64,000 nucleotides of DNA. It comes from FEN-1139 sp964396375 (GTDB taxonomy: Bacteria > Myxococcota_A > Polyangia > Polyangiales > Polyangiaceae). The DNA is taken from assembly GCA_964396375.1 (NCBI GenBank), contig CAYNEY010000022.1, positions 1 to 64,000 of the forward strand, given 5' to 3'. Of the stretch, positions 16,189 through 24,985 are shown piece by piece (the stretch's first letter is position 1; the number at the start of each line of letters is the position of its first letter). A program made the translations under genes and the position numbers. The notes under the pieces were generated by a model. The model saw only the letters and a program-made list of their open reading frames with translations, was not told the origin of the DNA and ran no database searches.

Positions 16189-19100
16189 CTACTCCGCCGG
16201 CATGCAGTCGTAGGTGAGGCGCCAGCTGTTCAGGATCGGCGTCTCGGTGCCGCTCGGCTCGAGGGTGATGGCCACGCGGAGCCACTCCCGGGAGAGGGTG
16301 GTGGCATCGTCGATCAGGTGGGTCTCGATGGTGTCCGCGTCGGTGGTCCAGGTGCTGGTGGTGGAGGTGCTCTCTCCGATCTCAACGGCCGTCGCGGTGG
16401 TGAGTGCCGCTTGGGTGTCGGCGGTCTGAGCCGTGAAGGTGATGGAGGTGCCCGCCGGGATCGTGCTCTGCCAGTACAGGTACTGCCAGCGCGGCTGCTC
16501 CCCGACGTCGCAGTTGGCCTCGTAATCGCGGATGAAGGTCTGGGGCACGAGCGGCACGGTGGGTGGGGTGGTGGTGGCCGTGCCCACGCACTCGGTGGTC
16601 GCGAAGACCAAGAACTCAAAAGCCTTCTCTTGAGCGGTCATGGTGGTAAGGCTGCCACAACCCCTTTCCCAGTCCGTCGAGATCGACAGATCGATGGCGC
16701 CGCAGTCAGGCGCAGGGTTGGTGCCCGAGTCAACGGTGTAGGGCACCGAGGTGTCGCTATTGGTCTGGCATTGCTTGAACTTGTCGGGAGGAGCCGCGCA
16801 GGCAGGGACACTTCGGCTAGAGTAGCTTGGCATGTAGCATTCGTGGGTGCTCACGTGATTCTGCGAGACCACCAAACGCCCGCACTGCGACTCGGCGGGC
16901 GTACCCCAAGGCGTGTCGAAGTAAAAGAGGGATACGTGGGGGCCCGTGTACATGTTATCGGTTCCACCCTGGCAGTGGTAGAGGTCGGCGATCGACGTAT
17001 TTACCCCATCAGGGAAGAGGCATGGCTCCGCCGCTGGTGCAAAGGTATGGGGAGGATCTTGGGAAGCGCCGTTGGTTGAATCGCCGTAGGCCAAGGTCAC
17101 CGCCGGGGCGCGCACCTGGCGCACCATGGGTGACCAGGTGTTGAACTGCACTGTTCCGGCTCCGCCCGGACTCGCCCCCACCAGGTTCGCCCAACTGGAG
17201 AAGGTGCTTCCCATCGCAGTGCTGGTGTCGATGGTGTAGTTGAAGGAGGGGGTGGTGGGAGCAAAGCTCGGTGGCTTTGGCTCCGCGTTGTTGGCGGTGG
17301 CCTCCACCGGACGACCGAAGACATGCACGGCGGGCGCCGAGGGGTTGAACGCGCTCGGAGCTGTGTAGCTCCAGCTTCGAACCGGGTTGTACTCCGCCAG
17401 CTCGGCGTTGAACGCGGTGCGGAAGGTCTCCGAAAAATCGTTGAGGTTGTACGGCGAGAGGAACTCGTAGCTGGTGCTCGGCTCGGGGGGGGGATTGTAG
17501 TTCAGATGGACGAAATCCATGCTGAGCCAGTGGCTGGTGAAGAGACGTCCCCCGCGGTTCACGTAGGAGAGCATGTTGGACCGGTTCGCGGCGGTGGTGG
17601 AGTGGAACGGCAAGCCGTTGTAGGTGACCCCAGCGCGCTCCACGTAGGCCGGATACGCGTGGGCGTAGTCGCAGGTGGAGAAGATGGCCTGGTATTTGTC
17701 CATCTGGGCTGGGTCGTCGAGCAGCGGTGTGCCGGCGATGGCAGGCGGCTTGTGGGTCGCCATCCAGCCGGAGGTATCCATGCCTGGGCGAGCCCCGGAA
17801 TAGAGCATGCCGTTGTGGTTGTAGAGGTGGATCCGTTTGGTGGCAAAGCCGTCCGAGGTCTTGCCGAAGACGCTCGCCTCCAGGCCGATGCGGCGGAACA
17901 GGCATTGGATGGGATCGCCATCGCCCATGATGATGGCCATCCGCGGGATGTCTCCCTCGCTCGCTTTGCTGGGGAGGCGCTGGCTTTCTCCAACCGGCAG
18001 TGTGGCGGAGGCGCAGGCAGTGATGGGGCTCACCGTGACCTGGCGGCGCCAGCGGCCGGTCTGGATCACCAGGGGCACGTTGGTGCCTGACGGCATATTG
18101 GTGAGGGTGAAGGTACCGTTCGCGGCGGTCATGGTCGAGACCAGCGGATCCCCGGAGTAGAGCGTGTCGCTGCACTGGTCGCAGCCCATGTCGTCATCGA
18201 GGGAAGCGGTGGGGGTGCTGTTCGGCACATACACCGCCACGTTGGGCAGCGGGTTCAGCCCAGCGGGGTCGTAGATGGTGCCGTTGAGCGTGGTGGTCGA
18301 GCACACCTGGTCGCACTCGAGATTCGTGCAGCCGGTGCACGAAGAGCCGGTCACGTACACGTTCCAGTTGTTGCAGTAGTTGCACTCCTGGATCCCGGCT
18401 CGGTAATTGACGGCCATGATCCGGTTGTAACCGGCGCCGAAGACCGCCGTGACCGTGGTGCTGCCCCCCGAGGAGTTGTAAAGGGTGCTGTTGCCCGGAG
18501 TTACATCGATGCACTGTCCGGGATCGATGTAGCGGCCCGCTGCGCTGCTCAGGGCGAAATCAATGTAGCCGCGGCTGGCTGCCGTGTAGAAACTGCTCAC
18601 GCAGTCATCGGTGCGCCCGGTGTCGGTGGAAGGATAGATCCCGATCCGCAGGGTACCGGCCTGAGCGCGGGCCGAGCCGCGGTTGCAGACGGGGATGTGG
18701 TAGCTGCCCGAGGAGACGCAGGGCGGACCCATCGTGAAGTCCACCTTGGTGGCGATGCTGCAGCCAGGCGGATTGTCGTCGTAACACGGTGAGTTCGGAA
18801 CGACACAGGTGCCGCTGCGGCATTCCATATCGAAATTGCAGCCCTGTCCGCTCGCGGTCGGGGGCGAAACACAGGTGTCCGGGTTGGTCTTGAGGGTCGA
18901 GGACAGCCCGTCGTACCCGAAATCGCGGTGGGGAGAGGTGTAGTCATCGCAGCGCGGGCACAGTTCGAGGCCCGTCGTGCCCTCGCACAGACCCGGCGGC
19001 AGCTCATCCTCGAGATCCTCCGCGTCGTCGTCGACGTAGGTGCAGTACGGATCGCAGGGGTTGAGGATGCCGCAGTCCGCTGCCGTGCCAAGCCCAAGCA

Positions 19101-19437
19101 ATTTGCGGGTGCGCGTCGCGCGGGTGACCAGGCGCAGCTGCTCCGGCTCGCAAGTGCCCCAGGTGCCATCTTCTTGGCACAGTCGCTCACCACGGGAGCA
19201 GAGCACGCGCTCGCCGCTCGTTTCCACCACCTCACCGCAGGCTGTTGTTTCACCCGGATTCTCGCAGGGACAGTCCTGGTTCGGTGTGGCGCAGTCCATC
19301 ACTTCGCTTCCGGTGGATCCGCCCTCGAGCTCGGAGAGATCCGGCTCACAGGCAAGGCCGAGCAGAGCGAGCACAGCAAGCCAGAGAGACCACACCTGCC
19401 CCACCCTGCACCCTGATTTGTGTCTGGCTCGTGTCAT
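16189..19437 (-). CDS. large Cys-rich cell-surface lipoprotein
   Basis: Function unknown; 1082 aa. A signal peptide ends in the lipobox LLGLAC (Cys about 30). The mature N-terminus has a Cys module with CPCENPGETTACG and a C...W-G-x-C-E-P motif. A CARDB-like segment lies around 225-345 (VPVCNRGSARAQAGTLRIGI). A carboxypeptidase-regulatory-like beta-sandwich follows at about 380-460 (NGTIYDPAGLNPLPNVAVYV). The rest contains Cys pairs and a putative galactose-binding-like C-terminus. This architecture is common among predicted surface proteins of Polyangia. A sigma-54-like promoter lies 76 bp upstream. Confidence 0.75.
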   Translation of the reverse strand: MTRARHKSGCRVGQVWSLWLAVLALLGLACEPDLSELEGGSTGSEVMDCATPNQDCPCENPGETTACGEVVETSGERVLCSRGERLCQEDGTWGTCEPEQLRLVTRATRTRKLLGLGTAADCGILNPCDPYCTYVDDDAEDLEDELPPGLCEGTTGLELCPRCDDYTSPHRDFGYDGLSSTLKTNPDTCVSPPTASGQGCNFDMECRSGTCVVPNSPCYDDNPPGCSIATKVDFTMGPPCVSSGSYHIPVCNRGSARAQAGTLRIGIYPSTDTGRTDDCVSSFYTAASRGYIDFALSSAAGRYIDPGQCIDVTPGNSTLYNSSGGSTTVTAVFGAGYNRIMAVNYRAGIQECNYCNNWNVYVTGSSCTGCTNLECDQVCSTTTLNGTIYDPAGLNPLPNVAVYVPNSTPTASLDDDMGCDQCSDTLYSGDPLVSTMTAANGTFTLTNMPSGTNVPLVIQTGRWRRQVTVSPITACASATLPVGESQRLPSKASEGDIPRMAIIMGDGDPIQCLFRRIGLEASVFGKTSDGFATKRIHLYNHNGMLYSGARPGMDTSGWMATHKPPAIAGTPLLDDPAQMDKYQAIFSTCDYAHAYPAYVERAGVTYNGLPFHSTTAANRSNMLSYVNRGGRLFTSHWLSMDFVHLNYNPPPEPSTSYEFLSPYNLNDFSETFRTAFNAELAEYNPVRSWSYTAPSAFNPSAPAVHVFGRPVEATANNAEPKPPSFAPTTPSFNYTIDTSTAMGSTFSSWANLVGASPGGAGTVQFNTWSPMVRQVRAPAVTLAYGDSTNGASQDPPHTFAPAAEPCLFPDGVNTSIADLYHCQGGTDNMYTGPHVSLFYFDTPWGTPAESQCGRLVVSQNHVSTHECYMPSYSSRSVPACAAPPDKFKQCQTNSDTSVPYTVDSGTNPAPDCGAIDLSISTDWERGCGSLTTMTAQEKAFEFLVFATTECVGTATTTPPTVPLVPQTFIRDYEANCDVGEQPRWQYLYWQSTIPAGTSITFTAQTADTQAALTTATAVEIGESTSTTSTWTTDADTIETHLIDDATTLSREWLRVAITLEPSGTETPILNSWRLTYDCMPAE

Positions 19438-19512
19438 CGCTACCTCGTTTCGCCCCGTCCATTCGTCGCGCGAACAGGCCAGAGTCCGTCACTCCGCGGG
19501 CGGTTCGCCTCA

Positions 19513-19528
19513 AGCGAAGTCTGTGCCA
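19513..19528 (-). promoter_or_regulatory. probable sigma-54 promoter of the 1082-aa lipoprotein gene
   Basis: The minus strand reads TGGCAC, AGACT, TCGCT: the -24 element is exact, the -12 element has one mismatch (TCGCT for TTGCT), and the GG-N10-GC spacing is correct. Predicted transcription start is about 65 nt upstream of the ATG at 19437. Confidence 0.5.
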
Positions 19529-19685
19529 GTCAGAGACAGCCCTTGGGAGCCGGCAATTGTCCGGCAATACACCCGCAGCAGAACGGCCGCGGCAGAAATC
19601 ACTTCAGACCGCAGCAAACTTTTGCGATGTTCGAGTAGGTCAGCTGCCTACAGGGTGGTGGGTAACCCCACTGCACGGCTGCACA

Positions 19686-21032
19686 CTACCCAGTCACCTC
19701 ACGGAGCCAACGGGCCCCATACAGAAGTCCACGAATCTGGTGGTAGCTCGACTTCCACTCGCTCCCTTTGTGGGCGCCACGCTCCGGATCGAGGCTCAGA
19801 TCTGGCAAGACTCCCCAGTACCACTCGCCGTACTCGCGATCCTGCTGGTGCTCCTCGATCCACCGGATGGTTGCCTCGAGCCGGTCGAGGTACTGGGGCT
19901 CGTGGGTGAGCAGAAAGAGCCGCACCAACGACGGGATGGCCTCCGCCTGCACCCACCAAATCTTGTTCGGTTGGGTCACCGCACCTCCTGGAATGCCACC
20001 GTCGAAGTAGCCACCACGCGCTGTGTCGAAGCCCCACACCGACGAATTGTGGCCGAGCTTCAGGATTACGCCGCGGGCCACCGGATCGCTCGTGCGACCT
20101 AGCAGCGTCGCTGCTTCGAAGAGGAGCCAGCTGGTCTCGAGATCGTGACCGTAGCTCACCTTCTTCGGGCCGAACGGTGAGAAATCCATGGCAAAGTCGA
20201 GGGCCGCGTAGCCCTCTTTCTGGGCGATGCGAGTGAGGAAGAGATCGAAGAGCTCGGCGAGCCGTGCCTTGACCACCGGATCCTGAGAGTACTCTGCGAG
20301 AGCGGTGAAGGCCTCGAGCAGGTGGAGGTGGGTGTTGGTCTCCTTCATGGCACCGGCAGTCAGCCAAGGGGGATCGTTGGGGCGAAAGTAGCCGCCGTGG
20401 ATCGGGTCGTGGGATGCATCGATGGACCGAAAGCACTCCAGCGCCAGCTTCCCTGCCTCTTTGTTCTCGAAGACGCGCGCATACTGGACCAAGCCGTAGA
20501 TGGCGAAGGATTGCGCGTAAAGGACTCGGGCTGGGTTCTTGACTGCTCCTTCGCGGCTGACAGTCAGAACGAACTCTGAAGTGTGAGGCTCGCGGAAGTG
20601 GTCTGCCAGAAAACGGTACAGGTTGTCGGCCAGCGCCTTCACCTCGGGCTTCTTCTCCACCATCTCGTACCAGGTACTCAGGCTAAAGAGGTGGCGCGCT
20701 TGTTGGATCAGCCCCTTGTCGGTAGGCTCGCTCGGGCGGCCCTCACGATCGAGGGTGCCGTGGAAGCCGCCGTGTTCGGTATCGGGGCCGTACTTCAACC
20801 AGAATCCCATCACGCCTTCGGAAAGCTTATCCAGGCGAGTGGCGGCGGCGAGCAGCCGCGCGCGGTCTACCTGTTGCCCGGGGCTTTGCCGTTCCCTCGA
20901 GACCGTGTCGGTGCAGGCTGCGTGGGTGGTCTCGGGCTTCTTCTGGGCGCAATCACCGCCACAGCCCGCGTTCGAAGTGATGAGACCAAGGACTGTGAGC
21001 GAGGCAAAGCGGCTGAGCCAGGTGATGCGCAT
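19686..21032 (-). CDS. AGE-family epimerase/isomerase with lipoprotein signal
   Basis: N-acylglucosamine 2-epimerase/cellobiose 2-epimerase family, an alpha/alpha-barrel sugar epimerase of 448 aa. Candidate catalytic residues are in place: KETNTHLHLLEAF, GHDLE near 295-299 (His and Glu three apart, as in cellobiose epimerase), IWWVQAEAI, and a C-terminal His at about 431 in SSYHQIR. Unusually, the N-terminus is a lipoprotein signal (VLGLITSNAGC) followed by a Cys-containing linker, so the enzyme should be exported. ATG 21032 was chosen because the signal starts there. The substrate cannot be told from sequence. It follows a DNA methyltransferase on the same strand. Confidence 0.85.
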   Translation of the reverse strand: MRITWLSRFASLTVLGLITSNAGCGGDCAQKKPETTHAACTDTVSRERQSPGQQVDRARLLAAATRLDKLSEGVMGFWLKYGPDTEHGGFHGTLDREGRPSEPTDKGLIQQARHLFSLSTWYEMVEKKPEVKALADNLYRFLADHFREPHTSEFVLTVSREGAVKNPARVLYAQSFAIYGLVQYARVFENKEAGKLALECFRSIDASHDPIHGGYFRPNDPPWLTAGAMKETNTHLHLLEAFTALAEYSQDPVVKARLAELFDLFLTRIAQKEGYAALDFAMDFSPFGPKKVSYGHDLETSWLLFEAATLLGRTSDPVARGVILKLGHNSSVWGFDTARGGYFDGGIPGGAVTQPNKIWWVQAEAIPSLVRLFLLTHEPQYLDRLEATIRWIEEHQQDREYGEWYWGVLPDLSLDPERGAHKGSEWKSSYHQIRGLLYGARWLREVTG

Positions 21033-21124
21033 GGGCGGAAGATAGAATACCGCGCCGAGGAACTCTAGGTGATTGTGGGGTAGACGGCGCGCGTTTCGAG
21101 GGCACTTGGTGCCCGCCCCTTTGC

Positions 21125-22207
21125 TCACCCTGCGTCGGGGCTGCTGGCTTTTTCGCTGCGAGAGAGCGCGAGGAAACGTCGTCGGCCAAACTCGAAGTAG
21201 GTGGGGTCGAGCTCGGCGGCGTAGGCGCGGCGCTGTTGCCGGCTCGCCGCTAGCGAAGCGGTGAACAGCCCGCCGAAGGGCTCCCAGACCACGTCCTCGG
21301 GTTTGCTGGAAGTGGTGATGAGTCGCTCCAGGAGATCGAGCGGCTTCTGGTTCAGGTGCACGGCCCGGCCGTCGGCGGTCTTCACCCGCTCGGCATCACG
21401 GATCGGTGGTCGTTCCCAGACATTGGTGACACCGTGGGGACAGGCGAACCAGCTACGCAGGCTCTCCCAGGTTGCTGCGTCCATCGGGCGCCGACCGTCG
21501 AGGGAGAAATAGGGGCGTCCTTCGGGTGCACCATGTTGGTTCGCGTACCGCGCGAGGCCCTCGACCGCGTTGCCCGGAGGAAAGTACCAGAGATGCCCCT
21601 GGGTCAGGTATTTCCTGGTTGCGGCGTCGGCCACTCGCGAGGCCCGGTTCGCCTCGCAGAGGGGGAGCCCAGAGCGACACCACTCGCTCCGCAGCCATTC
21701 TTTGAGGGTGAGACCCGATAACCTTGGCTCGAAGACGTAGTGGGCGCAGATCTCGGTCACGACTGGGAATCTTCGGATGGTGCGCGTGCTCACGTTGCCC
21801 GCGATGTGTGCCGTGCCCTTGTTCCAGACGTTGCATGCCACATAGCGAAATCCGAAGCGCTCGAGCACGGGATGGGTCACGGCCCAGCCGATCTCCGAGT
21901 TCCAGAACCAGAGCGTGGTACGGCCAGTCGCCGCCCTCGACCAAGCCGCCACATGGGGTTCGTACCATTGTGCAACGCGTTGGTGGTCGGGGAGATCACC
22001 CTCGAAGCCAAGCACTCCGTAGGCCCCATCCGAGACGATCACCGTCGGGCTTGGCCACGCCCCGTAGTGTTCGAGGGCATCACCCAGCACCAAGGTCGCC
22101 CCATGCCCTGCGTACCGTCGCACACGAGGTCGAGGGAGTTCCACCGCCTTGCCGCGACCCACGGTGCGGGTAGAACACGCTCGCGCCTTACCGGCTTTGG
22201 CAGTCAT
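21125..22207 (-). CDS. orphan N4/N6 (beta-class order) DNA methyltransferase
   Basis: Predicted SAM-dependent DNA methyltransferase of 360 aa of the N6_N4_Mtase fold. Motifs run in beta-class order: catalytic motif IV at about 57-63 reads SDGAYGV, with DGAY where DPPY or SPPY is usual; a target-recognition region follows; motif X is HLNQKPLDLLERLI (about 283-296); and motif I is VWEPFGG (about 307-313). The DGAY variant keeps the Asp and Tyr, so activity is plausible but unproven. No restriction endonuclease adjoins it. It lies 27 bp after a cREC receiver gene, suggesting one operon. Confidence 0.82.
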   Translation of the reverse strand: MTAKAGKARACSTRTVGRGKAVELPRPRVRRYAGHGATLVLGDALEHYGAWPSPTVIVSDGAYGVLGFEGDLPDHQRVAQWYEPHVAAWSRAATGRTTLWFWNSEIGWAVTHPVLERFGFRYVACNVWNKGTAHIAGNVSTRTIRRFPVVTEICAHYVFEPRLSGLTLKEWLRSEWCRSGLPLCEANRASRVADAATRKYLTQGHLWYFPPGNAVEGLARYANQHGAPEGRPYFSLDGRRPMDAATWESLRSWFACPHGVTNVWERPPIRDAERVKTADGRAVHLNQKPLDLLERLITTSSKPEDVVWEPFGGLFTASLAASRQQRRAYAAELDPTYFEFGRRRFLALSRSEKASSPDAG

Positions 22208-22234
22208 GGGCTCGGGCGAGGCCGTAGCATAGGG

Positions 22235-22531
22235 CTACGGTGGCCCAAAGCGCTCGATGAGCTCAGCGATCCGCGCCCGCAGACGGGCCTGGCCAAGCAG
22301 ACTGCCGCTGTGCACCTCGAACTCGGGAAGGGCCATCCGCCCAGCACCCACCTCCCGCTCCAGCCAATCGAGGAGGGTGATTCCAGTTACAGCGGAACCC
22401 TGGCCCAAGTCGTAGTCGAGGCTGACCGCACTGACCGGAACCGTCCGCAACATGTGTACGGCCTCGTCGATCGAGCGTGCCAACATCCAACCCGGTGGAT
22501 TCGGCCTGCAGTCGTCCAGGTAGAGCTTGAT
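22235..22531 (-). CDS. cREC-type receiver protein with non-standard (ATC) start position
   Basis: Stand-alone receiver-like domain of about 99 aa resembling the cyclic-phosphate-processing receiver (cREC) family. The full family core requires KLYLDDCRPNPPGW, which lies upstream of the first ATG (22486), followed by VSLDYDLGQGS and a C-terminal EFEVHSGSLLG segment. No ATG, GTG, TTG or CTG exists in frame between the upstream stop and this core. The codon where family members have their initiator Met is ATC (22531), preceded by AAAGG at 5-nt spacing; an ATT at 22570 overlaps the stop of the 40-aa ORF. It may use a rare start, be inactivated, or contain a base error. A start at 22486 would delete the acidic DD. 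Confidence 0.6.
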   Translation of the reverse strand: MKLYLDDCRPNPPGWMLARSIDEAVHMLRTVPVSAVSLDYDLGQGSAVTGITLLDWLEREVGAGRMALPEFEVHSGSLLGQARLRARIAELIERFGPP

Positions 22532-22565
22532 GGGAGCCTTTACGCTTGGTGCGTCACTGTGACGT

Positions 22566-22688
22566 TCAATGGGAGGTGGCGTGCTTGTTCTTGCGCAGCG
22601 CGCGTACGGCGAGAAACGGCATGAGAATCAACCCACCCGGCGCCAAGAGCACGATCCCCCAGAGTAGTGCGCGAACCAAGACAGCCAT
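22566..22688 (-). CDS. 40-aa predicted single-span membrane protein
   Basis: A small frame from ATG 22688 encodes a hydrophobic helix (ALLWGIVLLAPGGLILMPFL) and a basic tail (RALRKNKH), consistent with an inner-membrane peptide with a cytoplasmic C-terminus. It immediately precedes the cREC gene on the same strand; its TGA overlaps a possible ATT start of that gene. No family recognised. Too short to be certain, but the composition is membrane-like rather than random. Confidence 0.45.
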   Translation of the reverse strand: MAVLVRALLWGIVLLAPGGLILMPFLAVRALRKNKHATSH

Positions 22689-22704
22689 GATACTCGTGCG
22701 AAGA

Positions 22705-22720
22705 TGCACCCTTCATGCCA
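22705..22720 (-). promoter_or_regulatory. weak sigma-54-like promoter
   Basis: Minus strand: TGGCAT, GAAGG, GTGCA, with GG-N10-GC spacing kept and two mismatches to consensus. The predicted start would lie only about 6 nt before the 40-aa ORF, so it may be fortuitous or may drive a near-leaderless transcript. Confidence 0.25.
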
Positions 22721-22765
22721 AGCTCGGGGATTGTTTGATCCAGCCGGATTGCCTTCTCTTGATGG

Positions 22766-22777
22766 CGGAATATTCCG
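22766..22777. promoter_or_regulatory. 12-bp perfect palindrome, candidate operator
   Basis: CGGAATATTCCG lies in the middle of the divergent gap between the 40-aa ORF/cREC operon and the FHA gene. It is AT-centred in GC-rich DNA and is placed where a dimeric regulator could control both sides. Confidence 0.3.
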
Positions 22778-22873
22778 TGAGCAGCGACATTTTTGTCATA
22801 CCTCTGGGTCTCCTGCAGTCCAAGGTGACGGGACCGGAGGCACAGCACGACGCTCGGGTGAGGTGAAGAGATC

Positions 22874-23806
22874 ATGGGTGTGTTGGTTCGCGGCAAGCTC
22901 AGGCAGACCTTAGGGAGTCGTTCGTTGATCGGTCGCGCCGAGTACTGTGCGGTCCGCCTGGACGACCCCTTCGCTTCCGGCGAGCATGCGAGCCTGCTGT
23001 TCGATGGTGGCCGGTGGGTGGTGCGTGACCTGGCGAGCACCAACGGGACGTATCTCAACGGCATTCGGATCGAGAGCGGCCGGCGCACCCTGCTCGCGGT
23101 GGGAGACAGCCTTGGCTTCGGCTCTTCCCAGCATCCCTTCCTCCTCGAGTGTGCACGGCCACCCCGGGTGCGCTTCCGCGAGCTCGGCTCGGAACGGGTC
23201 CACGAACCCGACGGGGCGCTCTTGGTTCTGCCCTCGGAGCTTCGGCCGCTGGTCACCTTGTACGGGAACGCCGAAGGGTGGTTTGAGGATCGTGATGGCA
23301 CGATCACACGCATCATTGACCAACAACACCTGCTGGTCGACGGCACCACCTGGGTGGCCGAACTCCCTCCCCTGGGCACTGAGGTGGCCGAGACCGGGCT
23401 CGACACTACCGCGCGCTTCGCGACCTTCGAGTCGCTCGAGCTCGAGCTGCGCGTGAGCTCCGATCGCGAGTGTATCGAGATTGTGGTGGTAGCGGGCCAT
23501 GAGCAACGTACTCTTGCCAGTCGTGCGCACCACGAGACGTTGCTGGTGTTGGCTGAGGCTCGCCTGAACGATCGCGGACGGTCGGTGGCAGAATCTGAGG
23601 CGGGCTGGCTCTTCGTGGAGGAGTTGGCCCGGCGCACCGCGGCTGATCCAACGCGGATCAACGTGGATGTCTTTCGTGCGCGTCAGCAGTTCGATCAACT
23701 GGGAGTGCTCGAAGCGCACCGAATCGTCGAGCGTCGGGGCGCGCCGCGAAAGCTCCGGATCGGGGTCGAGACACTGTCTATTTGCTACGATTGGCCCCGG
23801 TCCTAG
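22874..23806 (+). CDS. FHA-domain protein with C-terminal winged-helix-like region
   Basis: A 310-aa cytoplasmic protein. The N-terminal FHA domain (about 1-95) binds phospho-threonine in characterised families; its key residues are visible as SLIGRAEYC (Arg), SGEHASL (Ser and His) and the STNGT loop followed by YLNG. The middle is unassigned. The C-terminal 90 residues (WLFVEELARRTAADPTRINV onward) look like a transcriptional-regulator-type helical domain. FHA proteins in Myxococcota often act with Ser/Thr kinases, but none is present here. It heads a divergent unit facing the cREC operon. Confidence 0.8.
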   Translation: MGVLVRGKLRQTLGSRSLIGRAEYCAVRLDDPFASGEHASLLFDGGRWVVRDLASTNGTYLNGIRIESGRRTLLAVGDSLGFGSSQHPFLLECARPPRVRFRELGSERVHEPDGALLVLPSELRPLVTLYGNAEGWFEDRDGTITRIIDQQHLLVDGTTWVAELPPLGTEVAETGLDTTARFATFESLELELRVSSDRECIEIVVVAGHEQRTLASRAHHETLLVLAEARLNDRGRSVAESEAGWLFVEELARRTAADPTRINVDVFRARQQFDQLGVLEAHRIVERRGAPRKLRIGVETLSICYDWPRS

Positions 23807-23929
23807 ACCCGAGCTGATGGTGCGAACACGGCACGCTGCGATCGGTTGGGGAGGGCGCCCGCATCACGCGGACCTCCCGGCCGGCAAAGGCAATTGAAAG
23901 TCGGCGACGGGGGGTGTATCAGTGGTTCG

Positions 23930-24931
23930 ATGACCCTCCGGTTGGAAAACTATCCGAGCCTGCGGGCCTGTGCGCGAACCGAGCAGAGCGTGCCTCGAGC
24001 GCTTTTCATGCAGTTGATCCGAGATTCGTATCCGGAGCTGATGAAGCAGCTGGGTCTAGTTCTGACGCGGACCCGGGAGACGGTCAACATCGAGCCGGGG
24101 GATGTGGTGTTGGTGACCGATGAGCAGCTGGTCATGCAACGCGATCCGGTGATTCGCCGGCGGATCCTGCGACGAGACGAGGAACGTGACACCGAGCCAC
24201 GCGAGCCGGGTGCCGCGGACGAAGGCGAGGGCGCAGGGGAGATCTGGAAGGAGCTGGACGCACCTCGCAACGGTACGGTCACGGTCATCTACGATCGCGG
24301 CTACTACGGCCAGACGGTGAGTCCGGAGCAACGCACGGGGCGGATCGAGATCACCTGCACCGAGCCGCTCGGGGCGGCGAGCCGTGAGCTTCAGATCCGT
24401 CAACCAACCGAGGCGCTGCGCCTGGAATTGGCGGAGGCCTTCGCCACACGCTCTGTGCCCTTGGCGCTGAATGGGTTCTTCGGTGTGCGAGCCTTCCTGG
24501 TTGCTCCCGATACCATCTTGCTCACGCGGCCCGACCTGCACGGAACGGACCGCCTGCAGGAATTGCTCAAAAATCCCTCCGATCGAGATTCCGAGCATAT
24601 GCTCGCCGACATCCCAACCCGCTTTCCGGAGAGCTTTCGCCTGTTCGAGGAGATGAGGGAGCATGCCTATCGCAACGACGATCGGCGGGTCGAGCGGCGT
24701 GTGGATGACCTGCCGCGCCCGCTGGTCAGGGAGTTGCTTACGGCCATCGCCGTGCCGCAGATCCACGGGACCATCGGCAACCTGCTTCGAATGCAGTTCG
24801 CTTTCTTGCAGCCGCACACCATCATCGGTGCGACCTCGGTCAGTGCCGGCCCTGCCCTGCAGCTCGCCTGGGATCCCCTGGTGCAGCTCCGGATCCTCGA
24901 CGCAGTCCTCACCGAGTCCGGCGTGTCCTGA
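23930..24931 (+). CDS. hypothetical protein
   Basis: Not recognised; 333 aa, soluble, no signal or membrane helix. The N-terminal half has a helical start (RLENYPSLRACARTEQSVPR) and a highly acidic loop (about residues 85-105, rich in Glu and Asp). The C-terminal half is mixed alpha/beta with a run of Arg/Asp (RRVERRVDDLPRPLVRELL). It follows the FHA gene by 123 bp on the same strand and is convergent with a second FHA unit, so a role in the same signalling group is possible but unproven. ATG 23930 was chosen over an upstream frame extension that is low-complexity. Confidence 0.6.
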   Translation: MTLRLENYPSLRACARTEQSVPRALFMQLIRDSYPELMKQLGLVLTRTRETVNIEPGDVVLVTDEQLVMQRDPVIRRRILRRDEERDTEPREPGAADEGEGAGEIWKELDAPRNGTVTVIYDRGYYGQTVSPEQRTGRIEITCTEPLGAASRELQIRQPTEALRLELAEAFATRSVPLALNGFFGVRAFLVAPDTILLTRPDLHGTDRLQELLKNPSDRDSEHMLADIPTRFPESFRLFEEMREHAYRNDDRRVERRVDDLPRPLVRELLTAIAVPQIHGTIGNLLRMQFAFLQPHTIIGATSVSAGPALQLAWDPLVQLRILDAVLTESGVS

Positions 24932-24985
24932 CGGTGGGTGAACGCGGGGGCGCGCGGTTGCGGTCGGGGCCTGATGTGGTGCCGC

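Noticed and set aside
17009..18175. 388-codon minus-strand alternative frame within the 1082-aa lipoprotein gene
   Set aside because: Same strand but out of frame with the signal-peptide-bearing ORF; His/Arg/Gln-rich low-quality product.
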